A DNA stretch of 64,000 nucleotides from Parafrigoribacterium_A soli. GTDB taxonomy: Bacteria > Actinomycetota > Actinomycetes > Actinomycetales > Microbacteriaceae. This document shows, in pieces, positions 7,250-15,924 of this stretch (within the stretch, counting starts at the first letter, position 1; each line of letters starts with the position of its first letter). The translations under genes and the position numbers were made by a program. The stretch spans positions 124,001 to 188,000 of the forward strand of contig NZ_JBELNZ010000002.1 in the NCBI RefSeq assembly GCF_040227235.1, read 5' to 3'. The notes beneath the pieces are model-generated. The model was given only the letters and a program-made list of their open reading frames with translations, did no database searches and was not told where the DNA came from.

Positions 7250-7855
7250 GTGACCATCCGGGTCCTCGGTATCGACCCGGGCCTCACTCGCTGCGGGGTC
7301 GGCATCGTCGATGTCGCGGCCACCCGCACGGCGAAACTGGTGAGCGTCGAGGTCATCCGGACGCCGCACGAACTGCCCCTCGAACAGCGCCTTCTCACCG
7401 TGGGCACCGAGATCGAACGCCTCTTCGACGAGTACCAACCGCAGGCCTTTGCGATCGAGCGCGTCTTCGCGCAGCACAACCTGCGCACCGTGATGGGCAC
7501 CGCCCAGATCAGCGGGGTCGCGCTTCTCATCGCCGCGCGTCATGGGCTCACGGCAGGACTGCACACGCCGTCGGAGGTCAAGGCGTCCATCACGGGTTAC
7601 GGTTCGGCGGACAAGAAACAGGTGGCGACGATGGTGGCGCGGGTGCTCGGTCTTGCCGAACTGCCGAGCCCCGCCGACGCATCCGACGCCCTGGCCATTG
7701 CTCTGTGCCACGCCTGGCGCACCCCGGGGTTGCTGACCGGCTCGAGCGGGCGAGGTGATGGAGAAGCAGCGACGCCGACACCGGCGCAGCAGGCGTGGCT
7801 CGCCGCGGAGCGTTCCGCGGGGAAGTCGGCGGTCAAACGTAGGCTGGCACCATGA
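7250..7855 (+). CDS. ruvC: Holliday junction endonuclease RuvC
   Basis: RuvC cuts Holliday junctions symmetrically with RuvAB. The 201-aa protein shows the acidic active-site residues in GIDPGLTRCG, AIERVFAQHNL and the C-terminal SPADASDALAIALCH. It extends ~20 residues past the usual domain end. It starts at GTG 8 nt after yebC and overlaps ruvA by 4 nt. Confidence 0.96.
   Translation: MTIRVLGIDPGLTRCGVGIVDVAATRTAKLVSVEVIRTPHELPLEQRLLTVGTEIERLFDEYQPQAFAIERVFAQHNLRTVMGTAQISGVALLIAARHGLTAGLHTPSEVKASITGYGSADKKQVATMVARVLGLAELPSPADASDALAIALCHAWRTPGLLTGSSGRGDGEAATPTPAQQAWLAAERSAGKSAVKRRLAP
7840..7845 (+). promoter_or_regulatory. Internal -10 box for ruvA (leaderless)
   Basis: TAGGCT lies inside the end of ruvC, 6 nt before the ruvA ATG. 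This is the leaderless arrangement and could give ruvAB a second transcript. Confidence 0.4.
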
Positions 7856-8475
7856 TCTCTTCGGTGCGTGGCACAGTCCTGTCTGCGGCTGGCACGAGTG
7901 CTGTCATCGAGGTCGGGGGAGTGGGACTCGCCGTCACCGTCACGCCGCAGCACGCACTGTCGCTGCGGGTCGGCGCCGAGGCCGCCGTGCACACCGCCCT
8001 CGTCGTGCGCGAAGACGACCTCGCCCTCTTCGGGTTCTCGGATGCCGAACAGCTGGCCGTATTCGACCTGCTGCGCGGGGTCACCGGTGTCGGTCCGAAG
8101 TCCGCGATGGGCGTGCTCGCCGTGATGGCCCCGGCCGATGTCGCCGCGGCCGTCGCGACCGAGAATGATGCCGCCTTCCGCAAGGTGTCCGGCATCGGAC
8201 CGAAGACCGCCAAGCTCATCGTCCTCTCACTCGCCGGCAAGATGCACGTCTCGGCCTCGGCAGAGCGCGCCACGCCGAGCGTGCAGGTCGCCGTGAAAGA
8301 CAGCGTGCTGGTGGCACTCGTGGGACTCGGCTGGTCGGAGCGGGTGGCAGCGCAGGCTCTCGACGACGCGATTGCCGGCTCGAACGGCGCCGCGTTCGAG
8401 GTGCCGGCACTGCTCAGGCTCTCGCTTGCCGCGCTCGGACCGCAGCAGACGTCGAGCGTCGGGGAGGCCTCATGA
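7852..8475 (+). CDS. ruvA: Holliday junction DNA-binding protein RuvA
   Basis: RuvA tetramers hold the four-way junction and load RuvB. The 207-aa protein has the N-terminal OB-like domain starting MISSVRGTV, tandem helix-hairpin-helix motifs around GVTGVGPKSAMGVL and VSGIGPKTAKLIV, and the C-terminal RuvB-binding domain with ALVGLGWSERVA. It overlaps ruvC and ruvB by 4 nt each, as expected for a coupled operon. Confidence 0.97.
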   Translation: MISSVRGTVLSAAGTSAVIEVGGVGLAVTVTPQHALSLRVGAEAAVHTALVVREDDLALFGFSDAEQLAVFDLLRGVTGVGPKSAMGVLAVMAPADVAAAVATENDAAFRKVSGIGPKTAKLIVLSLAGKMHVSASAERATPSVQVAVKDSVLVALVGLGWSERVAAQALDDAIAGSNGAAFEVPALLRLSLAALGPQQTSSVGEAS

Positions 8476-9515
8476 ATTCCGAGCTCTCGGATGACCCTTC
8501 CGTGGCGATCGTGCGCCCGACCCCGGAGTCGGAGGCCGAGCTCGCCTTCGAGGGTGCTCTGCGCCCCAAGACTCTCGCCGAGTTCGTCGGGCAGGCAAAG
8601 GTGCGCGCGCAGCTGCAGCTGCTGCTGCAAGCCGCCGGCCTGCAGAATCGCACCCCCGATCACATCCTCCTGGCCGGACCCCCCGGGCTCGGCAAGACCA
8701 CGCTGGCCATGATCGTCGCCGAAGAGAGCGGGCGCTCCCTGCGGATGTCGAGCGGCCCCGCCATCCAGCACGCCGGTGACCTCGCCGCAGTTCTCTCCTC
8801 GCTCGTGCCGGGGGAGATCCTCTTCATCGACGAGATCCACCGCATGGCGCGGTCTGCCGAGGAGATGCTCTACCTCGCGATGGAGGATTTCCGCATCGAC
8901 ATCATGGTGGGCAAGGGCGCCGGCGCGACCTCCATCCCGCTGGATCTCGCACCGTTCACGCTGGTCGGCGCGACCACTCGCTCTGGACTGCTTCCCAACC
9001 CGCTCCGCGACAGGTTTGGGTTCACCGCGCACCTCGAGTTCTATGCGGAAGACGAGCTGGAGCAGGTGCTCACGCGCGCCGCGACGCTACTCGGACTCAC
9101 GGTCGACCGCTCGGCCCTTGCCGAGATCGCGGGGCGCTGCCGGGGCACGCCGCGCATCGCGAACCGCCTGCTGCGACGCGTACGCGACTACTCGCTCGTG
9201 CACAACACCTCCGGCCTGGAGGCTGTTCACGCCGCTCTGGAACTCTATGACGTGGACGAGTTGGGACTCGACCGGCTCGACCGCGCCGTCATGGACGTGA
9301 TCCTCACGCGCTTCGACGGTGGTCCCGTGGGGCTCGGAACACTCGCGGTTTCCGTCGGCGAGGAAGCCGAGACGATCGAGTCGGTGGTCGAGCCCTTCCT
9401 CGTGCGGATCGGGCTGCTCACCCGCACACCGAGGGGCCGCGTCGCCAGCAGAAGGGCGTGGTCGCACTTCGGGCTGAGCAAGCCGAGCGAGGCGCTCTTC
9501 GGCGATGACCTATAA
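8472..9515 (+). CDS. ruvB: Holliday junction branch migration ATPase RuvB
   Basis: The 347-aa AAA+ motor drives branch migration on RuvA-bound junctions. The Walker A GPPGLGKT is at 69-76 and Walker B FIDEIH around D120; the sensor segment GATTRSGLLPNPLRDRFG and the C-terminal winged-helix domain ending in RVASRRAWSHFGL are all present. It overlaps the ruvA stop by 4 nt. Its last codons contain a TATAAT promoter box for yajC. Confidence 0.98.
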   Translation: MNSELSDDPSVAIVRPTPESEAELAFEGALRPKTLAEFVGQAKVRAQLQLLLQAAGLQNRTPDHILLAGPPGLGKTTLAMIVAEESGRSLRMSSGPAIQHAGDLAAVLSSLVPGEILFIDEIHRMARSAEEMLYLAMEDFRIDIMVGKGAGATSIPLDLAPFTLVGATTRSGLLPNPLRDRFGFTAHLEFYAEDELEQVLTRAATLLGLTVDRSALAEIAGRCRGTPRIANRLLRRVRDYSLVHNTSGLEAVHAALELYDVDELGLDRLDRAVMDVILTRFDGGPVGLGTLAVSVGEEAETIESVVEPFLVRIGLLTRTPRGRVASRRAWSHFGLSKPSEALFGDDL

Positions 9516-9516
9516 T
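9511..9516 (+). promoter_or_regulatory. Consensus -10 box for yajC-secDF
   Basis: TATAAT spans the ruvB stop codon; the transcript would start near 9523, ~70 nt before yajC. No good -35 was identified. GGAAGG at 9575-9580 is the yajC ribosome binding site. Confidence 0.5.
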
Positions 9517-9592
9517 TCAAGCTGGCTTAACAGCACCCGCGCCTAGACTTCAGGCTCTCTATACCAACCATCTCGGAAGGCTCGTTCGCACC

Positions 9593-10012
9593 ATGCCCAC
9601 AGAATTCATACTTATCGCGGTTGCGCTGGCCGTTTTCATCTTCTTCCAGTTCCGCAGTTCGCGTAAGCGTGCGAAGCAGGCCGAAGAGCGTCAGGCGACG
9701 ATCGTTCCCGGCGCCGAGATCATGACGAACTACGGCCTCTACGGCACGCTCATCGACCTCGACGAAGAGAGCAATATCGCGCTGATCGAGACGACCCCTG
9801 GCACCGTGCTGCGGATTCACCGCCAGACGATCCTCAAGGCCGTAGACGACGAGACGCCGGATGCCGTGGCAGGCGACGCAAGCGACGCTGCGCCTGAAGC
9901 AGAGCTGAACACCGACCACGCGATCGCAGCCGGCGAGCCGGAGTTCGGCGAGCGTATCGAGCCGGCGCCGAAGAAGCCCGCTCGTGGCAGCAGCAAAAAG
10001 GCCGTTGACTAA
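9593..10012 (+). CDS. yajC: Preprotein translocase accessory subunit YajC
   Basis: YajC joins SecDF at the SecYEG channel. The 139-aa protein has one N-terminal membrane helix (~3-20) followed by a basic stretch (RSSRKRAKQAEERQ) and the conserved cytosolic segment VPGAEIMTNYGLYGTLIDLDEE. The tail beyond ~residue 90 is acidic, Ala/Pro-rich and ends with KKPARGSSKK. It precedes secD by 101 nt. Confidence 0.93.
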   Translation: MPTEFILIAVALAVFIFFQFRSSRKRAKQAEERQATIVPGAEIMTNYGLYGTLIDLDEESNIALIETTPGTVLRIHRQTILKAVDDETPDAVAGDASDAAPEAELNTDHAIAAGEPEFGERIEPAPKKPARGSSKKAVD

Positions 10013-10030
10013 CCACTAACCTGATGTGTG

Positions 10031-10051
10031 CCCGCGCACTACTCGCGCGGG
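10031..10051 (+). other. Hairpin between yajC and secD
   Basis: A 7-bp GC-only stem, CCCGCGC (10031-10037) with GCGCGGG (10045-10051), loop ACTACTC. It lacks a U tract, so it looks more like an RNA-processing or stability element than a strong terminator. Confidence 0.35.
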
Positions 10052-10113
10052 AGAGGTTTGAGCTGCGTCCGTAGTCACATAACGCCTCGCACGCGTAGAA
10101 AGCTGAGTTCCCG

Positions 10114-11883
10114 TTGGCAGCACGTAACACCCCGGTACGAAAAGCGTGGCGTTCCCTGACCTGGCTGATCGTCATAGTGGCGCTTCTCGCCGGGCTCAAC
10201 GGGGCGGGCATGCTCTTCGATGGGGCAGCACCTACGCCGAAGCTGGCGCTCGACCTCGAGGGCGGTACGGAGATCATCCTCGCGCCGAAGATCGCCGAGG
10301 GCGCGGCGCAGCCGAGCGCCGATCAGCTCGACCAGGCCGTGTCGATCATCCGGCAGCGCATCGACGCCTCGGGCGTCTCCGAGGCCGAGATCAACACACA
10401 GGGTGGCCAGAACGTCGTCGTCTCGATCCCCGGTGTGGCTGATCAGGCAACGATCGACCGCATCGAATCCTCGGCGAAGCTCGAGTTCCGCGCCGTTCTG
10501 CAGACGGATGCCGCGGCCAATTCGCAGGCCGATGCGACTCCCACGCCCGGCGCCACGCCTTCCGCGGGTGCCACAGCAAACCCGAGCGCATCATCCACAC
10601 CGGACTCAACACAGCCGACCAGCACCGCGACTCCCACGAATGCGAGCGACCTCGCCTGGGTGACACCGGAGCTTGCTAAGAAGTTCGCGAGTTTCGACTG
10701 CAAGAGCGTCGAGAAGTCCGGCGCCAACATCGCCGACCCGAAGAAACCTCTCATCACCTGTGACGATCCTGCATCGCTCGACAAGGGTCAACAGCAGACG
10801 AAGTACATCCTCGGTCCCGTCGAGGTGGCAGGAGAGACCATCTCCGATGCCTCCGCCGGCCAGGTGAGCAACAGCCAGGGTGCCGTCACCAACCAGTGGG
10901 CGGTGAACATCGTCTTCAACTCGAAGGGGGCCAAGGAGTTCGGTGCGGTCACGACGCGGCTGTATTCGCTGACCGGTGCGCGGCACCAATTTGCGATCGT
11001 GCTCGACGGCAGTGTCATCTCGGCGCCGACGACGAATGCCGTGATCACCAACGGCAAGCCGCAGATCACCGGAAACTTCACCCAGGCGACCGCGAAGACG
11101 CTCGCCGACCAGCTCAAGTTCGGTGCTCTTCCGATCGGGTTCCAGGTACAGAGCAAGAACCAGATCTCGGCCACGCTCGGTAGCAGTCAGCTGCAGAGCG
11201 GGCTTCTTGCCGGCCTCATCGGTCTCATCCTCGTCGTGATCTACTCACTCCTGCAGTACCGCCTGCTCGGGCTCGTTACCGTCGCCTCGCTTGTCGTAGC
11301 CGCGACGATCACCTACCTCTTCGTCACCCTCCTGTCCTGGCGCGAGGGGTATCGACTGTCGCTCGCCGGCGTCGCCGGCCTCATCGTCGCCATCGGCATC
11401 ACCGCAGACTCGTTCATCGTCTACTTCGAACGAATACGTGATGAGTTGCGAGATGGCCGGGCACTGCCAGGGGCCGTTGAGGCGGGTTGGAAGCGTGCAA
11501 TCCGCACCGTCCTCGCGTCCGACACGGTCAACTTCCTCGCCGCGGGCATCCTCTTCATCGTCGCCGTCGGCAATGTCAAGGGATTCGCCCTGACGCTCGG
11601 TATCACCACGATCATCGACATCGTCGTGGTGGCTCTGTTCACCCACCCGGTGCTGCAGCTGCTCTCCCGCACGAAGTTCTTCTCCGAGGGTCACCGCTTC
11701 AGCGGGCTCGACCCGAAGGCGCTGGGTGCCGTTTACCGCGGGCGTGCGACGTTCCGCGAGCCGGCCGGTGTGTCGGCGGCGAAGCGGTCGAGCAGTAGCA
11801 GGGAGGCGGCCAAGCGGCAGACGATTGCTGAGCGCAAGGCGGCCGAACAGGCCAGTATCGGCGGCAAGGGGAAGGATTCCTGA
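10114..11883 (+). CDS. secD: Protein translocase subunit SecD
   Basis: SecD, with SecF, uses the proton gradient to pull exported proteins across the membrane. The 589-aa protein has TM1 at ~14-34, the first extracytoplasmic domain beginning with the family's KLALDLEGGTEI, a low-complexity Ala/Thr/Pro/Ser insertion at ~133-178, and five C-terminal membrane helices with the conserved IGITADSFIVYFERIRDE. A basic tail rich in Lys/Arg follows. The start is TTG with only a weak AGAAAG upstream. The stop overlaps the secF ATG by one base. Confidence 0.96.
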   Translation: MAARNTPVRKAWRSLTWLIVIVALLAGLNGAGMLFDGAAPTPKLALDLEGGTEIILAPKIAEGAAQPSADQLDQAVSIIRQRIDASGVSEAEINTQGGQNVVVSIPGVADQATIDRIESSAKLEFRAVLQTDAAANSQADATPTPGATPSAGATANPSASSTPDSTQPTSTATPTNASDLAWVTPELAKKFASFDCKSVEKSGANIADPKKPLITCDDPASLDKGQQQTKYILGPVEVAGETISDASAGQVSNSQGAVTNQWAVNIVFNSKGAKEFGAVTTRLYSLTGARHQFAIVLDGSVISAPTTNAVITNGKPQITGNFTQATAKTLADQLKFGALPIGFQVQSKNQISATLGSSQLQSGLLAGLIGLILVVIYSLLQYRLLGLVTVASLVVAATITYLFVTLLSWREGYRLSLAGVAGLIVAIGITADSFIVYFERIRDELRDGRALPGAVEAGWKRAIRTVLASDTVNFLAAGILFIVAVGNVKGFALTLGITTIIDIVVVALFTHPVLQLLSRTKFFSEGHRFSGLDPKALGAVYRGRATFREPAGVSAAKRSSSSREAAKRQTIAERKAAEQASIGGKGKDS

Positions 11884-12872
11884 TGGCCAGCTTCTCCAAC
11901 TTCGGTAACGACCTCTATACGGGCGAGCGCTCCTACGACATCGTCGGCAAGCGCAAGGTCTGGTACGTCGTAGCGGCGCTACTCATCCTCACGGCGATCA
12001 TCGTCCCGATCATCCGGGGCGGTTTCGTCTTCGGAATCGAATTCCGCGGTGGCTCGCAGTTCCAGGTCTCGCAGACGACGAACCTCAAGCAGTCATTGGC
12101 GAGCGACACGGTGAAGAGCGTCGTCGCGGACGCCAACCCGAAGGTCACCATCATCGGTGACCACTCGGTGCGCATCCAGACGGATCAGCTGACCGACGCG
12201 CAGACGGTCGAGATCAAGGACGCCCTCGCAAAGGCGTACGACGTCAAGAACTCCAAGGTGACGACCTCATTCATCGGTGCGACATGGGGACAGGACATCA
12301 CGCGGCAGGCCATCACCGGTCTGATCGTGTTCGTGCTGCTCGCCGGCGTCGTGATGGCGTTGTACTTCCGAACCTGGAAGATGTCGCTGTCCGCCATCGT
12401 GGCGCTGCTTCACGACCTCGTCATCACCGCGGGCTTCTACGGCATTCTGGGCTTCGAGGTAACGCCGGCGGCCGTGATCGGATTCTTGACGATCCTCGGA
12501 TACTCGCTCTATGACACGGTCGTCGTCTTCGACAAGATCCGTGAGAACACCATGGAGGAAGGCGCGGAGACGCACAGAACATTCGGTGAATCGGTGAACT
12601 ATGCGGTCAACCAGACGCTCGTCAGGTCGATCAACACCTCGGTCGTCGCCATCCTCCCCGTTGCGGGCATCCTCTTCATTGGTGCACTCCTGCTCGGGGC
12701 GGGTACGCTTCGCGACATCTCGCTCGCACTGTTCATCGGCATCCTCGTCGGAACCTATTCCACAATCTTCATCGCGGCACCGCTGTATGCGCAGTTGCGA
12801 GGTTACGACGAAGCGGTGAAGAAGAGGGACAAGCGCGTGCTCTCCGCTCGTCAGGCCAGCATCGTCGAGTAG
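11883..12872 (+). CDS. secF: Protein translocase subunit SecF
   Basis: Partner of SecD in the SecDF motor. The 329-aa protein has TM1 at ~26-44, the extracytoplasmic domain opening GIEFRGGSQFQV, and five further helices with TILGYSLYDTVVVFDKIREN and the later NTSVVAILPVAGILFIG. It starts on the last base of the secD stop (TGATG), so the two are translationally coupled. An apt gene often follows secF in related genomes; here the (p)ppGpp gene follows directly. Confidence 0.96.
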   Translation: MASFSNFGNDLYTGERSYDIVGKRKVWYVVAALLILTAIIVPIIRGGFVFGIEFRGGSQFQVSQTTNLKQSLASDTVKSVVADANPKVTIIGDHSVRIQTDQLTDAQTVEIKDALAKAYDVKNSKVTTSFIGATWGQDITRQAITGLIVFVLLAGVVMALYFRTWKMSLSAIVALLHDLVITAGFYGILGFEVTPAAVIGFLTILGYSLYDTVVVFDKIRENTMEEGAETHRTFGESVNYAVNQTLVRSINTSVVAILPVAGILFIGALLLGAGTLRDISLALFIGILVGTYSTIFIAAPLYAQLRGYDEAVKKRDKRVLSARQASIVE

Positions 12873-12973
12873 GTGCGAGACGCATACTCCTCCACGCGCC
12901 GTGAGCGAACGAACGGCGCAGCCGCAGTCGCGAGTGTTAGCTTGTCTGTGTTGACCGGCTGGGAGGAGTGGCG

Positions 12974-15268
12974 ATGACGGGAACCGCAACACAGAATCCC
13001 GCCACGCACGACGGCGGCCAGTCGCGCGAGGGCCAGAACACCGCGTCGCTGCGCACGCTGTTGCCGCGAATCTTCTCGAAGGCGCAGCCCACGGGCGCCG
13101 TTGATCGACTGATCAAGACGGTGCGTTCCCACCATCCCAAGGCGGATGTCGGCGTGATCGAGCGGGCCTATGCGGCAGCCGAACTCGCGCACCGCGGGCA
13201 GTTGCGCAGGAGCGGTGAGCCGTACATCACGCACCCGGTGGCCGTCGCCCAGATCCTCGCAGACCTCGGGATCGGCCCAAAGACGCTCGCTGCCGCCCTG
13301 TTGCACGACACCGTCGAAGACACCGACTACACGCTCGACAGGCTGCGCAACGACTTCGGCGATGAGATCGCCATGCTCGTCGACGGCGTGACCAAGCTCG
13401 ACAAGCTCAAGTACGGTGACAGCGCGCAGGCCGAGACCGTGCGCAAGATGGTTGTCGCAATGTCCAAGGACATCCGCGTGCTCGTGATCAAGCTCGCCGA
13501 TCGGCTCCACAACGCGCGCACCTGGGGATTCGTGCCCGCCGCCTCCGCCACGCGCAAGGCGCAGGAGACCCTCGAGATCTACGCGCCGCTCGCTCACCGC
13601 CTCGGCATCCAGGCGATCAAGTGGGAGCTCGAAGACCTCTCCTTCGCCGTGCTCTACCCCAAGCTCTACGTGGAGATCGAGAGCCTGGTGAAGCAGAGAA
13701 CGCCTCAGCGCGAAGAGTTCGTGCAGCAGGTGATCGACGCGGTGAGCGACGACCTCAAGTCGTCGAAGATCAAGGGCAAGGTCGTCGGCCGGCCCAAACA
13801 GTACTACTCGATCTATCAGAAGATGATCGTGCGCGGCCGCGAATTCGACGAGATCTACGACCTCGTCGGGATCCGCGTGCTCGTCGGTTCGGTTCGCGAT
13901 TGCTACGCGGTGCTCGGCTCGATCCACGCGAGGTGGAACCCGATCCCCGGCCGCTTCAAGGACTACATCGCGACGCCCAAGTTCAACCTCTATCAGTCCC
14001 TGCACACGACCGTGATCGGCCCGCAGGGTCGCGCGGTCGAGATCCAGATCCGCACCGAGGAAATGCACCAGCGCGCGGAGTTCGGTGTTGCCGCGCACTG
14101 GAAGTACAAGGAGCGGGTTAACGGCAAGAGCACCGGCGGGGGATTCAGCGGCGACACCGACATGGCGTGGCTGGCGCACATCACCGATTGGCAGGCCGAG
14201 ACCTCCGATCCGAACGAGTTCCTCGACTCGCTGCGCTTCGAAATCGGTGCCAAGGAGGTGTACGTCTTCACGCCGCAGGGCAAGGTGATCGGCCTGCCGG
14301 CGGGGGCGACGCCGGTGGACTTCGCCTACGCGGTGCACACCGAGGTCGGGCATCGAACGATGGGATCGAAGGTCAACGGCAGGCTCGTGCCGCTCGAGAC
14401 CGCCCTGAACAGCGGCGATGTCGTCGAGGTCTTCACCTCGAAGAATCCTGACGCCGGGCCCAGCAAGGACTGGCTGAACTTCGTGCAGAGCCCCCGGGCT
14501 CGCAACAAGATCAAGCAGTGGTTCACCAAGGAGCGGCGCGACGAGGCGATCGAGCAGGGCAAGGATGCCATCGCGCGCGCCATGCGCAAGCAGAACCTTC
14601 CGCTGCAGAAGCTGATGAACCAGAACTCCTTCGGCGAGGTCGCCGCGCAAATGCGCTACGACGACGTGTCGGCTCTGTACGCCGCGGTGGGTGAGGGTCA
14701 CGTTTCGACACAGTCGGTGATCGAGAAAGTGCTCGCATCGCTGCACACCGAAGCCGAGACCGAAGATCCGGAGACACTGTTCCCCACCAAGGGTCGCGGC
14801 CGCCAGCTGCGCAACAGCGACTCCGGTGTGCTCGTGCGTGGCGCCCCCGACATCCTCGTCAAGCTCGCGAAGTGCTGCACGCCTGTGCCCGGCGACGCGA
14901 TCGTCGGTTTCGTCACGCGCGGCTCCGGAGTGTCCGTGCATCAGGCGGATTGCCACAACGTCGCCTCGCTGCTGACCGAACCGGAGCGGATGATCGACGT
15001 TGAATGGGCGCCGTCATCATCGAGCCTCTTCCTCGTGCAGATCCAGGTCGAGGCGCTCGACCGATCGGGACTGCTCTCGGACGTGACCCGGGTGCTGTCG
15101 GAGAGTCACGTGAACATCCTCTCGGCGACCGTGTCGACCTCAAGCGATCGGCTGGCGCTTAGCCGCTTCGTCTTCGAGATGGGCGACACCACCCACCTCG
15201 ACCGAGTGCTCAATGCCGTGCGGCGCATCGATGCTGTCTACGACGTCTACAGGGTGACCGGGGGCTAG
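12974..15268 (+). CDS. rel: Bifunctional (p)ppGpp synthetase/hydrolase (Rel)
   Basis: The 764-aa protein makes and degrades the stringent-response alarmone. The HD hydrolase domain (~60-210) keeps H111-D112 in LLHDTVEDTDYT. The synthetase domain (~250-400) has the ATP/GTP-binding and catalytic segments EIYDLVGIRVLV and RFKDYIATPKFNLYQSLHTT. TGS (EVYVFTPQGKVIGLPAGATPVDFAYAVHT, spanning ~430-460), a Cys-containing region (KLAKCCTPVPGD), and a C-terminal ACT domain follow. ATG 12974 is chosen over the in-frame GTG 12968 because GGGAGGAG ends at 12968. The stop is 2 nt from the end of the convergent gene. Confidence 0.96.
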   Translation: MTGTATQNPATHDGGQSREGQNTASLRTLLPRIFSKAQPTGAVDRLIKTVRSHHPKADVGVIERAYAAAELAHRGQLRRSGEPYITHPVAVAQILADLGIGPKTLAAALLHDTVEDTDYTLDRLRNDFGDEIAMLVDGVTKLDKLKYGDSAQAETVRKMVVAMSKDIRVLVIKLADRLHNARTWGFVPAASATRKAQETLEIYAPLAHRLGIQAIKWELEDLSFAVLYPKLYVEIESLVKQRTPQREEFVQQVIDAVSDDLKSSKIKGKVVGRPKQYYSIYQKMIVRGREFDEIYDLVGIRVLVGSVRDCYAVLGSIHARWNPIPGRFKDYIATPKFNLYQSLHTTVIGPQGRAVEIQIRTEEMHQRAEFGVAAHWKYKERVNGKSTGGGFSGDTDMAWLAHITDWQAETSDPNEFLDSLRFEIGAKEVYVFTPQGKVIGLPAGATPVDFAYAVHTEVGHRTMGSKVNGRLVPLETALNSGDVVEVFTSKNPDAGPSKDWLNFVQSPRARNKIKQWFTKERRDEAIEQGKDAIARAMRKQNLPLQKLMNQNSFGEVAAQMRYDDVSALYAAVGEGHVSTQSVIEKVLASLHTEAETEDPETLFPTKGRGRQLRNSDSGVLVRGAPDILVKLAKCCTPVPGDAIVGFVTRGSGVSVHQADCHNVASLLTEPERMIDVEWAPSSSSLFLVQIQVEALDRSGLLSDVTRVLSESHVNILSATVSTSSDRLALSRFVFEMGDTTHLDRVLNAVRRIDAVYDVYRVTGG

Positions 15269-15269
15269 C

Positions 15270-15881
15270 TCACGCGGCGAGCGTCTCGCACGCACGCAGA
15301 CGCGCAACGGCCAGATGCTTACCGGGCAGGTTGCGCCTCCGGTTCATCGCTGCGGCGCAGTCACTCGCTCCAAAATCGCCGAGAGCCATGAGTGCTCTCA
15401 CTACGCCAGCCTCGAACTGCCCGAACTCGGGACTCGAGCGTGCGATGTCCACCGCGGCCCTCAGCGGCGTCGTCAGCCGAAGTCCGGCGAGGGTGATGAC
15501 CTCTGCGTCGTTTATGACGACTTCGCGCAGCTCGTGGCGGCTCGACCCCGGCAGACAGACTCGCGCGCCGGAGTCCACGCAGAACTGATGCCTGCCCGGC
15601 GGCAGCGCGCAGGCTCCGAGTACCCACGCCGCCGAGAAGCGCTCCGCGATGAGCCTCGGTTGAACGCTCAGTGCGAGAGCACCCGCGCGGTGGAACGCAT
15701 CGTCAGGCTCATCGATCGGACTGAAGCACTCGGCGACGACGACGAGCTCGCCATCGAGACGTGCCGCATGCAACTCCGCGAGCGGAAGGTCGTTGCAGGA
15801 GAGCGTGGGGGAGAGGGCGCGGGATCGGGGTGGCACTCGACCATCGTGCAGGAACTCGTGGCTCCCCGGCTCTGCCCGCAC
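15270..15881 (-). CDS. AbiEi-antitoxin-like conserved protein
   Basis: The protein (203 aa from GTG) is not a strong match to a characterised enzyme. The segment LIAERFSAAWVLGACALPPG followed by VVINDAEVITLAGLRLTTPLRAAVDIAR resembles the C-terminal half of type IV AbiEi-family antitoxins as they occur in Microbacteriaceae, without an obvious N-terminal winged helix. No AbiEii-type nucleotidyltransferase partner is adjacent. The frame stays open 11 codons upstream to a TAG, so the true start is uncertain. It lies 43 nt downstream of the DUF349 gene, on the same strand, and is convergent with rel. Confidence 0.55.
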   Translation of the reverse strand: MRAEPGSHEFLHDGRVPPRSRALSPTLSCNDLPLAELHAARLDGELVVVAECFSPIDEPDDAFHRAGALALSVQPRLIAERFSAAWVLGACALPPGRHQFCVDSGARVCLPGSSRHELREVVINDAEVITLAGLRLTTPLRAAVDIARSSPEFGQFEAGVVRALMALGDFGASDCAAAMNRRRNLPGKHLAVARLRACETLAA

Positions 15882-15924
15882 GAAGTTGTGCAGAGGAATG
15901 CCCCTGTGGAGGAGCTACCGGGCA

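Noticed and set aside
9593..10113. Possible secretion-monitoring arrest peptide before secDF
   Set aside because: Actinobacterial arrest peptides upstream of secDF carry RAPG/RAPP-like endings. YajC here ends with KPARGSSKK, and no separate short frame with such a motif was seen.
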